Assembly: GCA_032716605.1 (NCBI GenBank)
Contig: CM064495.1
Coordinates: forward strand, 40,140,858 to 40,204,857
Reading direction: 5' to 3'
Length of the DNA stretch: 64,000 bases
DNA from: Paralithodes platypus
Lineage: Eukaryota; Arthropoda; Malacostraca; Decapoda; Lithodidae
Shown here piece by piece: positions 31,020-42,858 of the stretch. Under the pieces are notes generated by a model that saw only the letters and a program-made list of their open reading frames with translations, had not been told where the DNA came from and did not search any database. Each line of letters begins with the position of its first letter. The first letter of the stretch is position 1. The translations under genes and the position numbers were made by a program.

Positions 31020-32400
31020 AAAGGGATCTGCCTCTATCCGTTTAGTAACAGAGTTGTAGATATGTGGAATAGGCTACCGAGTGCTATAATGGGATCAAGA
31101 ACAATAGAGCTTCAACTTGAAATTAGATAGAACGAGATGGGTTGGGTGTGAAAGGGATCTGCCATGTGTAGGTCAATCGGCTCTGGAGACTCCCGTTTTC
31201 TTATTTTTTTATTTTCTCATTTGTGAAGGAGAGGGAGTATGGCAAGAGAATAGGATGTCGTAAACGTAAGGAAGATAGCGATAAATATGAGAGAGAGAGA
31301 GAGCGCGGGATGGGTTGGGTGTGAAAGGGATCTGACATGTGTGGGTCAATCGACTCTCTGCAGACTCCGGTTTTCTTATGTTCTCATTTGTGAGAGAGAG
31401 AGAGAGAGACTAGGATGTCATAAATGTAAGGAAGACAGAGATAAATGAGAGAGAGTTTTTATGAGATGGGTTGGGTGTGAAAAGGATCTGTCTTGTGTGG
31501 ACCAATTGGCTCTCTACAGACTCCCATTTTCTTATGTTCCTATTTCTTACAATTGTGTTTTGGTTGCAGGTATATGATAACATGGGTGTATAGTATGTAG
31601 TGTAAATAACAGGTAAAGTTTATGAGATGGGTTGAGTGTGAAAGGGACCTGCCTTATGTGGGCCACTTTACTCTCTGCAGACTCCCATTTTCATCTTGGT
31701 TGCATGTGTAAGGGATCTGCCTCCTTTGTACCGGTGTGCAAACAAACAAGAGCGAGAGAGAGAAGAGATTGGCTGTGTAAGGGATCTGCCTCTATTCGCT
31801 TGGTAAGAGTTGTAGATATGTGGAATAGGCTACCAAGTGCTATAGTGGGATCAATAACAATAGAGCTTCAACATAAAATTTGATAAGACGAGATGGATTG
31901 GGTGTGAAAGGGATCTGCCGTGTGTGGGCCAACCGGCTCTCTGCAGACTCCCATTTTCATCTTGGTAGCATGTGTAAGGATCTGCCTCCTTTGTACCAGT
32001 GTGCAAATAAGAGAGATATTGGCTGTGTAAGGGATCTGCCTCTCTCGTAACAGAGTCGGAGATATGTGAAATAGGCTACCTAGTGCTATAGTGGGATCAA
32101 GAACAATAGAGAATTTAAAGATAAAATCAGATAGTCATATGGATGAAATGGGTTGTATGTGAAAGGGATCTGCCTTTTGTGGGCCACTTGTCTCTCTGCA
32201 GATTCCCATGTTCATCTTGTAAGGGATCTGCCTCATTTGTACCGGTGTGCAAGCAAACGAGCGACACAGAGAGACTGGGTGTGTAAGGGATCTGCCTCTA
32301 TTCGTTTAGTAACAGAGTTGTAGATATGTGGAATAGGCTACCGAGTCTTATAGCCAAGACTCCTGTTTACTTATGTTCTCATTTGTGAGAGAGAGAGCGA
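31020..32400 (+). repeat. cluster of LINE G 3' ends with (GA)n spacers
   Basis: Six or seven partial copies of one segment: CAGAGTTGTAGATATGTGGA, AGTGCTATAGTGGGATCAA, GAGATGGGTTGGGTGTGAAA, GGGATCTGCC, CTCTGCAGACTCCCATTTTC, TTATGTTC. They are the end of LINE G (compare 15800-16130) arranged in one direction, separated by (GA)n and a repeated GTGCAAACAAACAAGAGCGA. Short frames such as DMWNRLPSAIVGS are remnants of its C-terminus. Confidence 0.75.
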
Positions 32401-32458
32401 GGCTCCCTATTTCCTGTTCTCATGCACTAGTAATCGTAATCGTAAGGAAGACAGCGAT

Positions 32459-32462
<4 letters not shown>

Positions 32463-32503
<41 letters not shown>
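32463..32503. repeat. (GA)n microsatellite
   Basis: About 20 GA units. Confidence 0.9.
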
Positions 32504-32506
<3 letters not shown>

Positions 32507-33044
32507 TCAACACTCAAACAAGCACAAACATAGCTACACAAGACCATCACACAAGCACACACACGCCTATCTAGCGACGAACTGTCCTGTTTACATTATC
32601 ATACACACTCCCCCCATTCCCATTCCATCACTTCGTATGTACGATATTATTTCCGTCTTTTTTACTGTGTATGGATTAAGTTATTGGTGTTCACTCTTGA
32701 CATATGTGTCCTGCTACTTCTGTATGCATACATAATAGCATGAAAGTGATCAATACGCGCATATGAAGCTATGTATCTCGTATATCGGGGTTCTCTTCCC
32801 TTCCATCGGTCCACCCCTTATACCTCCCTCCCTCCTCCCTATCCCATATGTGTAAACATTATATTTTAGCTTTCCGAAGGTAATTACGTACTTCCGATAA
32901 ATATCTAGCCTTGTATTTAAATCATGAATCCTGTTTAATGTCATTATTTAATAGAAACATGTGTAAGGGTTACATTTATACACAGGATAAGATAAGCAAA
33001 TACAAACCTCAGCAGAGCATAATCATTGATGATGAGAGGGTAGT

Positions 33045-33875
33045 TGTAGGCAGTGTTGCCAGTTGTACCGCTACATATTACCGCTAGATGTAGAGCTATA
33101 TTTACTTCAGTTTAGTAGCCATTTTTTCATATCTAGAGACATTTACTCGGGATAATTTGAAAATTTCCGACATTCTAGTTATATTACATTGTAAAATTTG
33201 CAAAACAAACAAATCAAAACTCTTTAGGAATTGCAGCATTGTTCTACCATTGTTTGACTATGTAGCAACGTGCTAGCGACTTTTGAGAAAGGATCTAGCG
33301 GTGTTTTGGGGTAACACTTACTGTAGGCAGTGTTGCCAGTTGTATCGCTACATATTACCGCTAGATGTAGGGCTATTTACTTCAATTTAGAGGCCATTTT
33401 TTCATATCTAGAGAGATTTACTAGGGATAATTTAAAAATGTCAGACATTCTAGTCATATTACATTGTAAAATTTGCAAAACAAACAAACCAAAACTCTTT
33501 AGAAATTGCAGCATTATTCTAACATTGTTTGACTATGTAGCAACATGCTAGCGACTTTTGAGAAAGGATCTAGCGGTATTTTGTGGAGACATACTGGGTG
33601 GTGGTTGCAGTGGTGCCAGTTGTAAAGCTACATATTACCGCTAAATGTAGAGCTATTTACTTCAATCTAGCAGCCATTTCTTTTATATCTAGAGACATTT
33701 ACTAGGGATAATTTGAAAATTTCAGACATTCTAGTCATACTACATTGTAAAATTTGCAAAACAAACAAACCAAAACTCTTTAGAAATTGCAGCATTATCC
33801 TAACATTGTTTGGCTATGTAGCAACATGCTAGCAACTTTTGAGAAAGGATCTAGCGGTATTTCGTGGTAACACTT
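33045..33875 (+). repeat. three tandem copies of a 278-bp unit
   Basis: Each copy opens GCAGTGTTGCCAGTTGTA (third: GCAGTGGTGCCAGTTGTA), includes ATTACCGCTAGATGTAG and AAAATTTGCAAAACAAACAA, and ends GAGAAAGGATCTAGCGGT. Starts are near 33048, 33326 and 33605. No domain in any frame. Confidence 0.85.
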
Positions 33876-34329
33876 TAGGAGGGTTAAAATACGAGTCACA
33901 CGGGCAATTGCCAAAACTTTAAAGGTCCATATCATTGTTATTAAACTAAGCATTTGGCAAAGGGAGGAATTGTTTAAAACCTTAGCCAATACTCTGTCAT
34001 TCACCAAAAATAAATTTGAATTTAACATTATTATTTGGTAGGGTAGGTATGTATAGGTAGGTTGGCTAAATAATTGCTGGAATTCGTAGGGACTCGAACG
34101 GTTTTGAGAGAGTTAAATAAAAAAACAAAAGTTAGGACTGAATAATAAAGAGATTATGTTATTAAGCAAAACTGGGGGATGCGTGGAAGCCTATAGACTG
34201 TAGACGGTAAACTTTGTGTGTGGTAGCGAATTCGGTTTTAAAGTAATTTAAGAATAGACAGTTTTCAATGCTGCGGCCAAACTATTCCACCCATTTATAT
34301 TTTTTTGGTATCAAAACGTTCGGAATCGC

Positions 34330-34760
34330 GAGCCTCACCCAACTACGCAAGCATGGCTCTGATCATCGGCGTAGTTTTCAAGATGTGGAATTTTAAGTGG
34401 AATTCGAGGTTTTTCAAGATTGCCGGAAAAAAACCCACGTGCAAAAGCAAAACCTTCTCTATAAAATTTGCGGAGCATTAGTAGCGGAGTGCGTATGCCA
34501 AAGCCCAGTCGTTTCCTGTGAGTGGGAGAGACGGTATTTAAGCGTCAAGTTTTTCGGGAAATCGGCTGCCACGGACCTGTTTGGCCACCATGCCGGATGT
34601 TTAGCATATCAAAAGTTGCCCAATACAAAAATGCACCTCTTGTGAAAGTTTGATCCCGATCCAAAAAGCGGTTCTGGAGTTATTGCGTCGAAACCGGCGC
34701 GTAAGAAACATTTGGATGAAATTCCAGGTTTAATGATTACAATAGGGGTTCCCCGTAGGG
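34330..34760 (+). other. unclassified sequence ending in (TAA)n, maybe a LINE tail
   Basis: A block with an 82-codon frame of no recognised family. It is followed by AGGGGTTCCCCGTAGGGGAC and (AAT)n at 34771-34810, a layout seen at retroelement 3' ends. Function not assigned. Confidence 0.3.
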
Positions 34761-34770
34761 GACGAACCCC

Positions 34771-34810
<40 letters not shown>

Positions 34811-34916
34811 CTATCTATCTATCTATCTATTGCCAGACGCCTTACTCCCCTTAATGGGGGTGGCCATACACAAAATGCCCCCAAGCAAACCTATCCCCCG
34901 TAAGAGGGACAACCCA
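34811..34916 (-). mobile_element. LINE family D 3' end, interrupted
   Basis: (ATCT)n, then TGCCAGACGCCTTACTCCCC..., the complement of the LINE D terminus at 17850-17941. The same copy resumes at 37497 after the inserted LINE H. Confidence 0.65.
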
Positions 34917-34970
34917 TTGCATCACATATTGCACACGGAAAACCACAAAAATTACCCTAGAGAATCACAA

Positions 34971-36213
34971 GGTTATCAAAACAAGGTCACTCAGAAAATA
35001 CAATAAAGAAACATTTCTGGACATTTTATGGAATATAGACTGGTCTCCAGTGTTTGGAAGTACAAACGTTAATGACGCATGGGTTGGCTTCAGAGCCATC
35101 ATCACAAACATCCTAGACGAAATAGCTCCTCTGAAAGACATACGAATTAAAGCAAGGTCAGACCCATGGATCAACAATGACATACTACACCATCTGGAAC
35201 ACAGAGACAATCTGTTAAAAAGGCTAGCGAAACATAGACAGGATCAAGGTCTGAAACATGAGTTCAACAGGGCCAGGAATAAACTAAGTAGGAAAATAAA
35301 ATCAGCGAAAACTAATTATTTTCACAATAAGGCAGAGGAATATCAGAATAACCCAAAGAAACTATGGAGGCACCTAAAAACAACAGGCTACAGCAACAAG
35401 ACAAGGGATTCGTCTAACACTAATATTGCTCTCACCATTAATGATCAGGTTTGCCACGATAAACGACAAATTTCAACCTACTTCAACTCCTTCTTCACCT
35501 CCATAGCAAACACACTTGCACAGAACCTACCTCAACCTCTCAATAAATACACGACAACAACGGCCACCTTTCGAAATTTCTACAGAGATAAAGACATACA
35601 CCCGAACACATTTGGATTGCAAAATGTTACACCAAAATACACTTTTGACGAGCTGTCTAACCTAAATGTACATAAAAGCACAGGACCAGACAAAATTCCT
35701 TCCAAATTTCTACGAGATGGAGCCATTGGTATAGCAGGCCCCCTAACCCACATCATCAACTTGTCAATTAACACCAACACTGTACCTGCTGAACTGAAGG
35801 AAGCTATTGTAACCCCTCTATTCAAGAAAGGAAATAAACTAGAAGTTGGCAACTACAGACCAGTTAGCATATTATGTATTGTATCTAAAATCCTTGAAAG
35901 AGCGGTATACACCCAAATTGAACACTACCTCAAACAAAATGATCTATTCTATAAGTTTCAATCAGGTTTCAGATGCATGTACTCGACAGACTCCTGTCTC
36001 ATCCACTTAATGGATCACATTCGTAAAGAAATGTCTAAAGGAAACTACACCGGTATGGTTCTTCTTGATCTACAAAAAGCGTTTGACACAGTAGACTATG
36101 ATATCCTATGTAATAAACTACAAGCAATGGGCATAGGGTCTGTGAACTGGTTTAAATCTTATCTTAGTGGTAGAACCCAAAGAGTCAAAATTGATGATAA
36201 TATAATTATCTGA
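34971..36213 (+). pseudogene. linker and RT (first half) of LINE H
   Basis: From an open upstream frame (RSLRKYNKETF...) and ATG 35050: DPWINNDILHHLEHRDNLLK (linker motif), STGPDKIPSKFLRDGA, VGNYRPVSILCIVSKILERA and MVLLDLQKAFDTVDYDIL (catalytic Asp). Stop at 36211-36213 after a frame change. The protein continues with EVPQGSILGPLLFLCYVNDM in another frame. The motifs place it in the CR1/L2/jockey-like superfamily. Confidence 0.85.
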
Positions 36214-37189
36214 TCCTATGCCAATTAACTGTGAGGTCCCGCAGGGAAGCATCCTTGGTCCCTTACTCTTTCTCTGTTATGTGAACGACATGGAACTGAG
36301 CGTCTCATGTTAATTATTACTGTATGCAGACGACAGCGTGCTTCTGGTTTCAGGAAAAGACCCAATAAGTATTGCCGCTTCACTTTTCAAAGAACTAGAA
36401 TCATGTAGTGAATGGCTAGTGGACAATAGACTATCTCTTCACCTGGGCAAGACGGAAGCCATCTTATGTGGAACAAAACGCAAACTGAAAGACATTGTGG
36501 GCTTCTCGGTCAACTGTAATGATATTCCTATAACAACAGTGTCACAAGTTAAATATCTCGGACTAAAACTGGACACGAGTTTGTCAGGTGAAACAATTTT
36601 GGAATCTATCCTGAGTAAGTGTAGAGCACGCATAAAATACCTGTATAGACAGGTGGGATGCTTGCCCGTGGCGACCAAAAAGACCCTCTGCCAAGCGCTT
36701 GTTCAATGTCATTTTGACTATTCTGTATCATCCTGGTACTCTGCATCATCTAAATCAGCACAGCACAAACTTCAGGTCACTCAAAATAAAATGGTTAGGT
36801 TCATGCTGAACCTAGGACCCAGATCACATGTTGGTCAGGAACAACTTCAGTCACTAGGTATGCTCAATGTCTCTGACAGGACCAAACAAATCAGGCTCAC
36901 TAATGCCTTCAAAATTTTCTATGACAGAGCTCCAGAGTATATAAAGAATTATTTTGTTAAAGCAAATGAGAGGCGTGGACATAATACAAGAAACAGGATG
37001 TTTAATTTTAAGGTCCTGAGAATCCAAGGACAGGGTAAGCAAACATTCTTTTTCACTGCCATCAAAGACTGGAACGACCTACCCCAGTCAGTCCGTGAAA
37101 AGAGAACACTGTATTCCTTCAGACGTAGCCTGAAGGAACACCTGAACTGGACAGCTGCGAGAAGGGAGCACCAAGCTTATGTCTACTAA
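36214..37189 (+). pseudogene. RT (second half) and C-terminus of LINE H
   Basis: EVPQGSILGPLLF, a stop, LLYADDSVLLVSGKDP (catalytic Asp pair), then from 36338 an uninterrupted frame: SEWLVDNRLSLHLGKTEAIL, VKYLGLKLDTSLSGE, RIKYLYRQVG, GHNTRNRMFNFKV, FTAIKDWNDLPQSVRE, ending in TAA. It contains all post-RT blocks and would complete the polymerase. A frameshift and one stop separate it from the first half. Confidence 0.85.
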
Positions 37190-37496
37190 TAAATACGACA
37201 TAAGAGATAGACAAACCAAACTGAAATGATTACTGATATTTACTATAGGATGTAAGGTATCTTAAAATAACCCCCTAGAAATACTTTCTCTAAAGTATCT
37301 ATTTCTTTATCCTCCCCATTTCCCCAGCTAACCTAATCCCACAAGGACCCCAATGGAAATACGCCTAACGGCCTTATTGGGCTATCCTTAGTTGGAATTA
37401 TGCAAGGCTGGTACATGTCATATTTGTAACATACTATGTGGTACCAACTCTGTAAATTGCTAACTGAATAAATATTATTATTATTATTATCATGCC

Positions 37497-37709
37497 AGTT
37501 TACTGAAGGACTTACAGGCTTGACCACTCAATTTAGGGTCCGTCTGACTCCGAGGCCTTTTATGTATTTTTTAGCACTATTTTTCTACAGTGGTGTGCGG
37601 CTAATCCATCCACTAACCTGCTTCACCCTAAGGTAGCAGTACTGATTTGTATAAGGTTTACTCCCCTAGACAGGTTGCCGACCAAGGCTGACGAGTCCCA
37701 TCCACCCGG

Positions 37710-37711
<2 letters not shown>
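37497..37711 (-). mobile_element. LINE family D 3' UTR, continuation
   Basis: Complement of 17575-17835: GACTCCGAGGCC, TTTTTCTACAGTGGTGT, CCATCCACTAACCTGC, GACGAGTCCCATCCACCCGG. Confidence 0.65.
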
Positions 37712-37712
<1 letters not shown>

Positions 37713-37763
<51 letters not shown>

Positions 37764-37860
37764 TTTATTCAGTTAGCATTTTACAATGTTGGTACAACAT
37801 AGTATGTTACAAATATGACATGTACCAGCTTTGCATAATTCCAACTAAGGATAGCCTTAA
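37713..37860 (-). mobile_element. (TAA)n and 3' end of a second LINE H copy
   Basis: About 16 TAA units, then the complement of the LINE H terminus (ATATTTATTCAGTTAGCA..., ending CTAAGGATAGCC). The LINE continues at about 41856 (AGCCCAATAAGGCCGTTAGG) beyond the giant foldback. Confidence 0.75.
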
Positions 37861-38597
37861 GGCTGCGTCATACAGAACTCGAATCCACCAGAACCCACCG
37901 GAATTAATTCAAAAATTCAAATTTTAGCCACTTCTTCCCCATTCTGGTCTATTCTTGTATGTGTTCTGGTTAGATTCTTGTCTATTCTTGTGTTTCGAGT
38001 GATGTTATAGTCGTCACTCGATTGATCGAGTGAGTGAGCAAAAAGTTAGTGCATGCGTTAACTTTCTACGATTTAAGGCCGCGTCATACAGAACTCGAAT
38101 CCACCAGAACCCACTGGAATCGAACTTTTCACCGGAATTGACGAGAATTACGCGGCCTTAATCGAGTGTGACTTCAGAGTAGAATGCGACCCGTCAATGA
38201 CCGGAATGTAACTCGAACGTAACTCGATGGACTCTAATGTAACCCAAATATGAGTCGATGTTAACCAGTAAGTGACTCGAAGGAAACCGGATGTGGAAAG
38301 AAGACTATTCGATCCCAAGTCGAATGCAACTCGAATGACCAGAATGAGACCGGAATGTCAGTATATCATAACCAGAATTACATGAAGTTAAGTCGAACGT
38401 AAGGTAAGTGGAACTAAGTTGAACGTAACTCGAACGTAAGTGGAACGTGACTCGAATAGGCAGAACGTGACTCGATGAGGAACTTTTGAGTATATAAAGG
38501 GAGGATTGGTTCACAGGCACACCAGTAGTAACAGGGCACTCTCCACGGCAACATAAGCACTTTCAATCACATACACATATACACTTACACGTACACG

Positions 38598-38976
38598 AGG
38601 GGAGGGGGGGGGGGGTGGAGATAGGGTTTTTCTGGACCCCTTCTCCCTCATGTTTAGCCCCATTAGTTTTTGAGATGTTATGACGTTCATTCCATTAGTT
38701 TGGCGGTTATAATTTTTTTTTATCTATTTCTTTGTTAATATTAAGACCTTTCGTGCCATTTAGGCATAGGTTTATTTCCTGGCGAGCGATAGCGAGCCTG
38801 TAACTTTAGGAGGAACTGGCCATCGGCTGGGACACTTTTCTACCGAAAAATTTACAAATTAATCTCGAATTGAGTGTTTTTTAAGCTTTGATGGATGTCT
38901 AGCGAAGAAAGTAAAAACAAAAAAATATATATAGGCTAAATAAAAAATAGACCAAAAAGTAACCCTACCCCCTTAA
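38598..38976 (+). repeat. family B MITE inside the left foldback arm
   Basis: CCCTCATGTTTAGCCCCATT, GGCGAGCGATAGCGAGCCTG, ... ACCCTACCCCCTTAA. Its mirror copy is at 40939-41318 in the right arm, so it was present before the arms were duplicated. Confidence 0.75.
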
Positions 38977-40107
38977 CTCACACAGCTGGGGTGAAGGCAG
39001 AACACTTTTCATTGGTAGACACAACTGAGGGGAAGCCGGAGTTAAGGTGTGGAGAGTTAGATGAGTAAGTTTGATTCCAGGTACTACTTGAAATACAATG
39101 GCCTCGTATAGGGCCGATTTTATATTTTATTTTATTTATTATTATTTTATTTTATTTTTTTCTCAATCCGTTTTATATTTGGGGCCGCACCTAGTCGAGT
39201 TATATTCTGGTTGTATTCCAGTTACCTTCTAGTTGGATTCCACTTGTATTCTAGTACTTCTAGTCATGTTCGAGTCGACATCCAGTGTACACTCGATACA
39301 TCAAGCAAGTATGCAGTCATCTACCAGTCATATTCTAGTCGGCATCCAGTTGTATTCTTCTTAATTCGGGTTATATGCAACTCTCATTCCATTACATTCA
39401 ATTTTAAAGTGGAATAATAAACTTGTCATCCAGTTGACTTCCGGTCATTATCGAGTGGAATCGAGTTACATTCAAGTAATTCGAGTCGGCATCGACTATA
39501 AAAATTACATCAGAACATGACCAGCATAGGTAGAATGAGACTAATGCGACTCGAATGCGACCAGGATAAGACTAGAATGTAACTCGATAATTTTTAACGT
39601 TTTTTTCACTCGATAAATCGTAGAAAGTTAACGCATGCACTAACTTTTTGCTCACTCACTCGATCAATCGAGTGACGACTAGAACATCACTCGAAACACA
39701 AGAATAGACAAGAATCTAACCAGAACACTTACAAGAATAGACCAGAATGGGGAAGAAGTGGCTAAAATTTGAATTTTTGAATTCATTCTGGTGGGTTCTG
39801 GTGGATTCGAGTTCTGTATGACGCGGCCTTTATCGAGTGAAAAAACCGTTAAAAATTATCGAGTTTCATTCTAGTCGTATCCTGGTCGCATTAGAGTCGT
39901 ATTCTACCTATTCTGGTCGTGTTCTGATGTAATTTTTATAGTCGATGCCGACTCGAATTACTTGAATGTAACTCGATGCCACTCGATAATGACCGGAAGT
40001 CAACTGGATGACAAGTTTATTATTCCACTTTAAAAATGAATGTAATGGAATGAGAGTTGAATATAACTCGAATACAACTGGATGCCGACTAGAATATGAC
40101 TGGTAGA

Positions 40108-40612
40108 TAGTACAAAGGAGTACAAAGGAAATCAAGCAACAACAGATCTAGTGACCCTTCTAGGCTGCTTGTCCTCCAAAACACTGAGGATCAAGTGTCC
40201 AAACAGTGGTTTAGAGTGGGTAAGGGAACATTGGAAAGGGAACTACTGCCCTGCCACTAACGTGGCAGGACTAGGAAGTTAGTAGGGGACATATGGGTTA
40301 GTAACTGAGGGGAGGATAAAGTTATTCATTTACAAACGCAGTCAGTCGCGGGTTTGATGCGAGATATTTGTCTAGGCGGAATTTAAATGAATCAACGGTG
40401 CTGCAGTCTATAACGTCTCGGGGAAGCCCATTCCACAAGTTGACAACTCGATTGAAGAAGAAATTCTTAGATTCGTGCGAGTTAAAAGATTTACCAATAA
40501 TTTTGCAACCGTTTCCCCGCGTGTAATTAGATTGGTCGATAGTGAAGTACTTACTACAGTTCATATTGTCGATGCCTTTGATGATTTTGAACACTTGAAT
40601 TAAGTCGCCTCT
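40108..40612 (-). mobile_element. LINE F1 3' fragment inserted in the right foldback arm
   Basis: Complement of the LINE F1 end with (TTTGTACTCC)n tail at its 3' side. The left arm reads continuously where this is inserted (GGTAGAT|GACTGCAT on the complementary strand). It encodes RGDLIQVFKIIKGIDN, YTRGNGCKIIGKSF, NRVVNLWNGLP and LTAFVNE in an open frame. Confidence 0.8.
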
Positions 40613-40938
40613 GACTGCATACTTGCTTGATGTATCGAGTGTACACTGGATGTCGACTCGAACATGACTAGAAGTACTAGAATACAAGTGGAATCCAACT
40701 AGAAGGTAACTGGAATACAACCAGAATATAACTCGACTAGGTGCGGCCCCAAATATATAACGGATTGAAATAAAAAAAATAAAAAATAAATAAAATAAAA
40801 TATAAAATCTGCCCTAGGCCTATACGAGGCCATTGTATTTCAAGTAGTACCTGGAATCAAACTTACTCATCTAACTCTCCACACCTTAACTCCGGCTTCC
40901 CCTCAGTCTACCAATGAAAAGTGTTCTGCCTTCACCCC

Positions 40939-41318
40939 AGCTGTGTGAGTTAAGGGGGTAGGGTTACTTTTTGGTCTATTTTTTATTTAGCCTATATATA
41001 TTTTTTTGTTTTTACTTTCTTCGCTAGACATCCATCAAAGCTTAAAAAACACACTCAATTCGAGATTAATTTGTACATTTTTCGGTAGAAAAGTGTCCCA
41101 GCCGATGGCCAGTTCCTCCTAAAGTTACAGGCTCGCTATCGCTCGCCAGGAAATAAACCTATGCCTAAATGGCACGAAAGGTCTTAATATTAACAAAGAA
41201 ATAGGTAAAAAAAAAATATAACCGCCAAACTAATGGAATGAACGTTATAACATCTCAAAAACTAATGGGGCTAAACATGAGGGAGAATGGGGTCCAGAAA
41301 ACCCCTACTCCCCCCCCC
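40939..41318 (-). repeat. family B MITE inside the right foldback arm
   Basis: Inverse match of 38598-38976, including GGCTCGCTATCGCTCGCCAG; a longer C run (about 41311-41323) differs from the left arm's G run. Confidence 0.75.
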
Positions 41319-41899
41319 CCCCTCCCCTCCCCTCGTGTACATGTATGTGTGTATGTGATTATTATTATGTTGCCGTGGTGAGTGCCCTGTTACTACTGGT
41401 GTACCTGTGAACCAATCCTCCCTTTATATACTCAAAGGTTCCTCATCGAGTCACCTTCTGCCTATTCGAGTCACGTTCCACTTACGTTCGAGTTACGTTC
41501 AACTTAGTTCCACTTACGTTCGACTTAACTTCATGTAATTCTGGTCATGATATACCGTACTGACATTCCGGTCTCATTCTGGTCATTCGAGTTGCATTCG
41601 ACTTGGGATCGAATAGTCTTCTTTCCACATCCGGTTTCCTTCGAGTCACTTACTGGTTAACATCGACTCATATTTGGGTTACATTCGAGTCCATCGAGTT
41701 ACGTTCGAGTTACATTCCGGTCATTGACGGGTCGCATTCTACTCTGAAGTCACACTCGATTAAGGCCGCGTAATTCTCGTCAATTCCGGTGAAAAGTTCG
41801 ATTCCAGTGGGTTCTGGTGGATTCGAGTTCTGTATGACGCTGCCTTTAGCCCAATAAGGCCGTTAGGCGTATTTCCATTGTGGTCCTTGTAAAGTTTCA

Positions 41900-42600
41900 T
41901 ATGTGTAGGACGTGTGTATGGATTCTGGAAAGAGGTTTTAATGTGTATGCAATTGTGTGTGTGGTCTGCATCGGTGTGTGAGTGTGGAGTGACTGAGTAT
42001 TATTATTGAATGTGATTCTATATGTAAATTATTATGTTTTAATTCAGCTAACAGTAAATTGAAACCCTTAGCAACTGATTTCTCGATACTTAATTGACAC
42101 AATATGAATCTACATGTATTTACGTCGTATTAATGAGAAGTGTTCACAATTAATTGCATATTTTGCTACAAAATCTACGTCAATTCTGAGTAATCAAGCT
42201 AGGAACATGCCAATTACCGTCAGCAGGAAAAATAGACTATAGTCCCCCAAATAATATACGAACAGAAAACCTATTGAATCAAAGAAAACAAACGTTTGAT
42301 GAGTAACTACTATATTTTTTTCGCCGCCTACGCAAAATTGTCAACACTTGCAACACGCAAAGCACACGTATAATTTTACACTTACACATAAACATATATT
42401 AACACTCACATATACTGTACATAACCCTACAGCTACATCGTCCCCTGGGTGTTGGGGCTTGTACTGGAGGTTGACTAAACAATAAGAATATAACATTAAT
42501 TTAATACAATCTTGTACCGTGTAACTAACTAAGCGCCCATATATAAACACACACATACACACATTTACACTCACATATGCACAGCTACATCATTCCCCAG
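41900..42600. other. spacer with two imperfect 100-bp duplicates
   Basis: CACATAT...ACAGCTACATC...CCC(T/C)GGGTGTTGGGGCTTGT-like segments occur near 42410-42470 and 42575-42620. No gene recognised. Confidence 0.35.
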
Positions 42601-42691
42601 ACTGTTGGGGCTTGTGCCGGAGAGTGAATACAGGAGGCCGTCTGAGCAAAACTGGCTTACCTTAGTGATTGCTTACCTTAGTGATAGTAAA

Positions 42692-42765
<74 letters not shown>
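42692..42765 (+). repeat. (CA)n microsatellite
   Basis: About 36 CA units. Confidence 0.95.
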
Positions 42766-42857
42766 ATCTTGGTGGTGTAATGGTTAGAGTGTTTAAAAAT
42801 CTGTGTGTGATAACCCAGGTTCGAATCCCAGTGGAGCGTATATATCCTTTCATTACA
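42766..42857 (+). mobile_element. tRNA-derived SINE head
   Basis: TGGTGGTGTAATGGTTAGAG (A box) and CAGGTTCGAATCCCAGTGGA (B box). Related pieces are at 28865-28965 (minus) and 30655-30695. Confidence 0.55.
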
Positions 42858-42858
42858 C

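Larger units (their letters stand above)
34917..37496 (+). mobile_element. LINE family H, 5'-truncated
   Basis: Linker, RT and C-terminal region, 3' UTR, AATAAA near 37466 and an (ATT)n tail (37470-37490). It is inserted in a LINE D 3' UTR: left flank GGACAACCC, right flank GCCAGTTTACTGAAGGACTT, contiguous in the intact copy near 17815-17850. Only one main lesion interrupts the RT, so the copy is relatively young. Confidence 0.75.
37861..41855. mobile_element. giant foldback element, about 1.5-kb inverted arms
   Basis: Outer termini AAGGCTGCGTCATACAGAAC and the inverse GTTCTGTATGACGCTGCCTT. Arms 38082-39608 and 39835-41847 are near-perfect inverted copies once a 0.5-kb LINE fragment (about 40108-40612) is removed from the right arm. 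Paired segments include TATATAAAGGGAGGATTGG (38495 / 41434), GGGGCCGCACCTAGTCGAG (39181 / 40747) and family B MITEs. The centre is a 226-bp spacer that also occurs inverted at the left end (37861-38081). Arms are dense in ACTCGAA/TTCGAGT words. No transposase. Confidence 0.85.

Noticed and set aside
34397..34645. 82-codon plus-strand frame as a small Cys-containing gene
   Set aside because: No recognised family and it is followed by a retroelement-like (TAA)n tail; left as unclassified.
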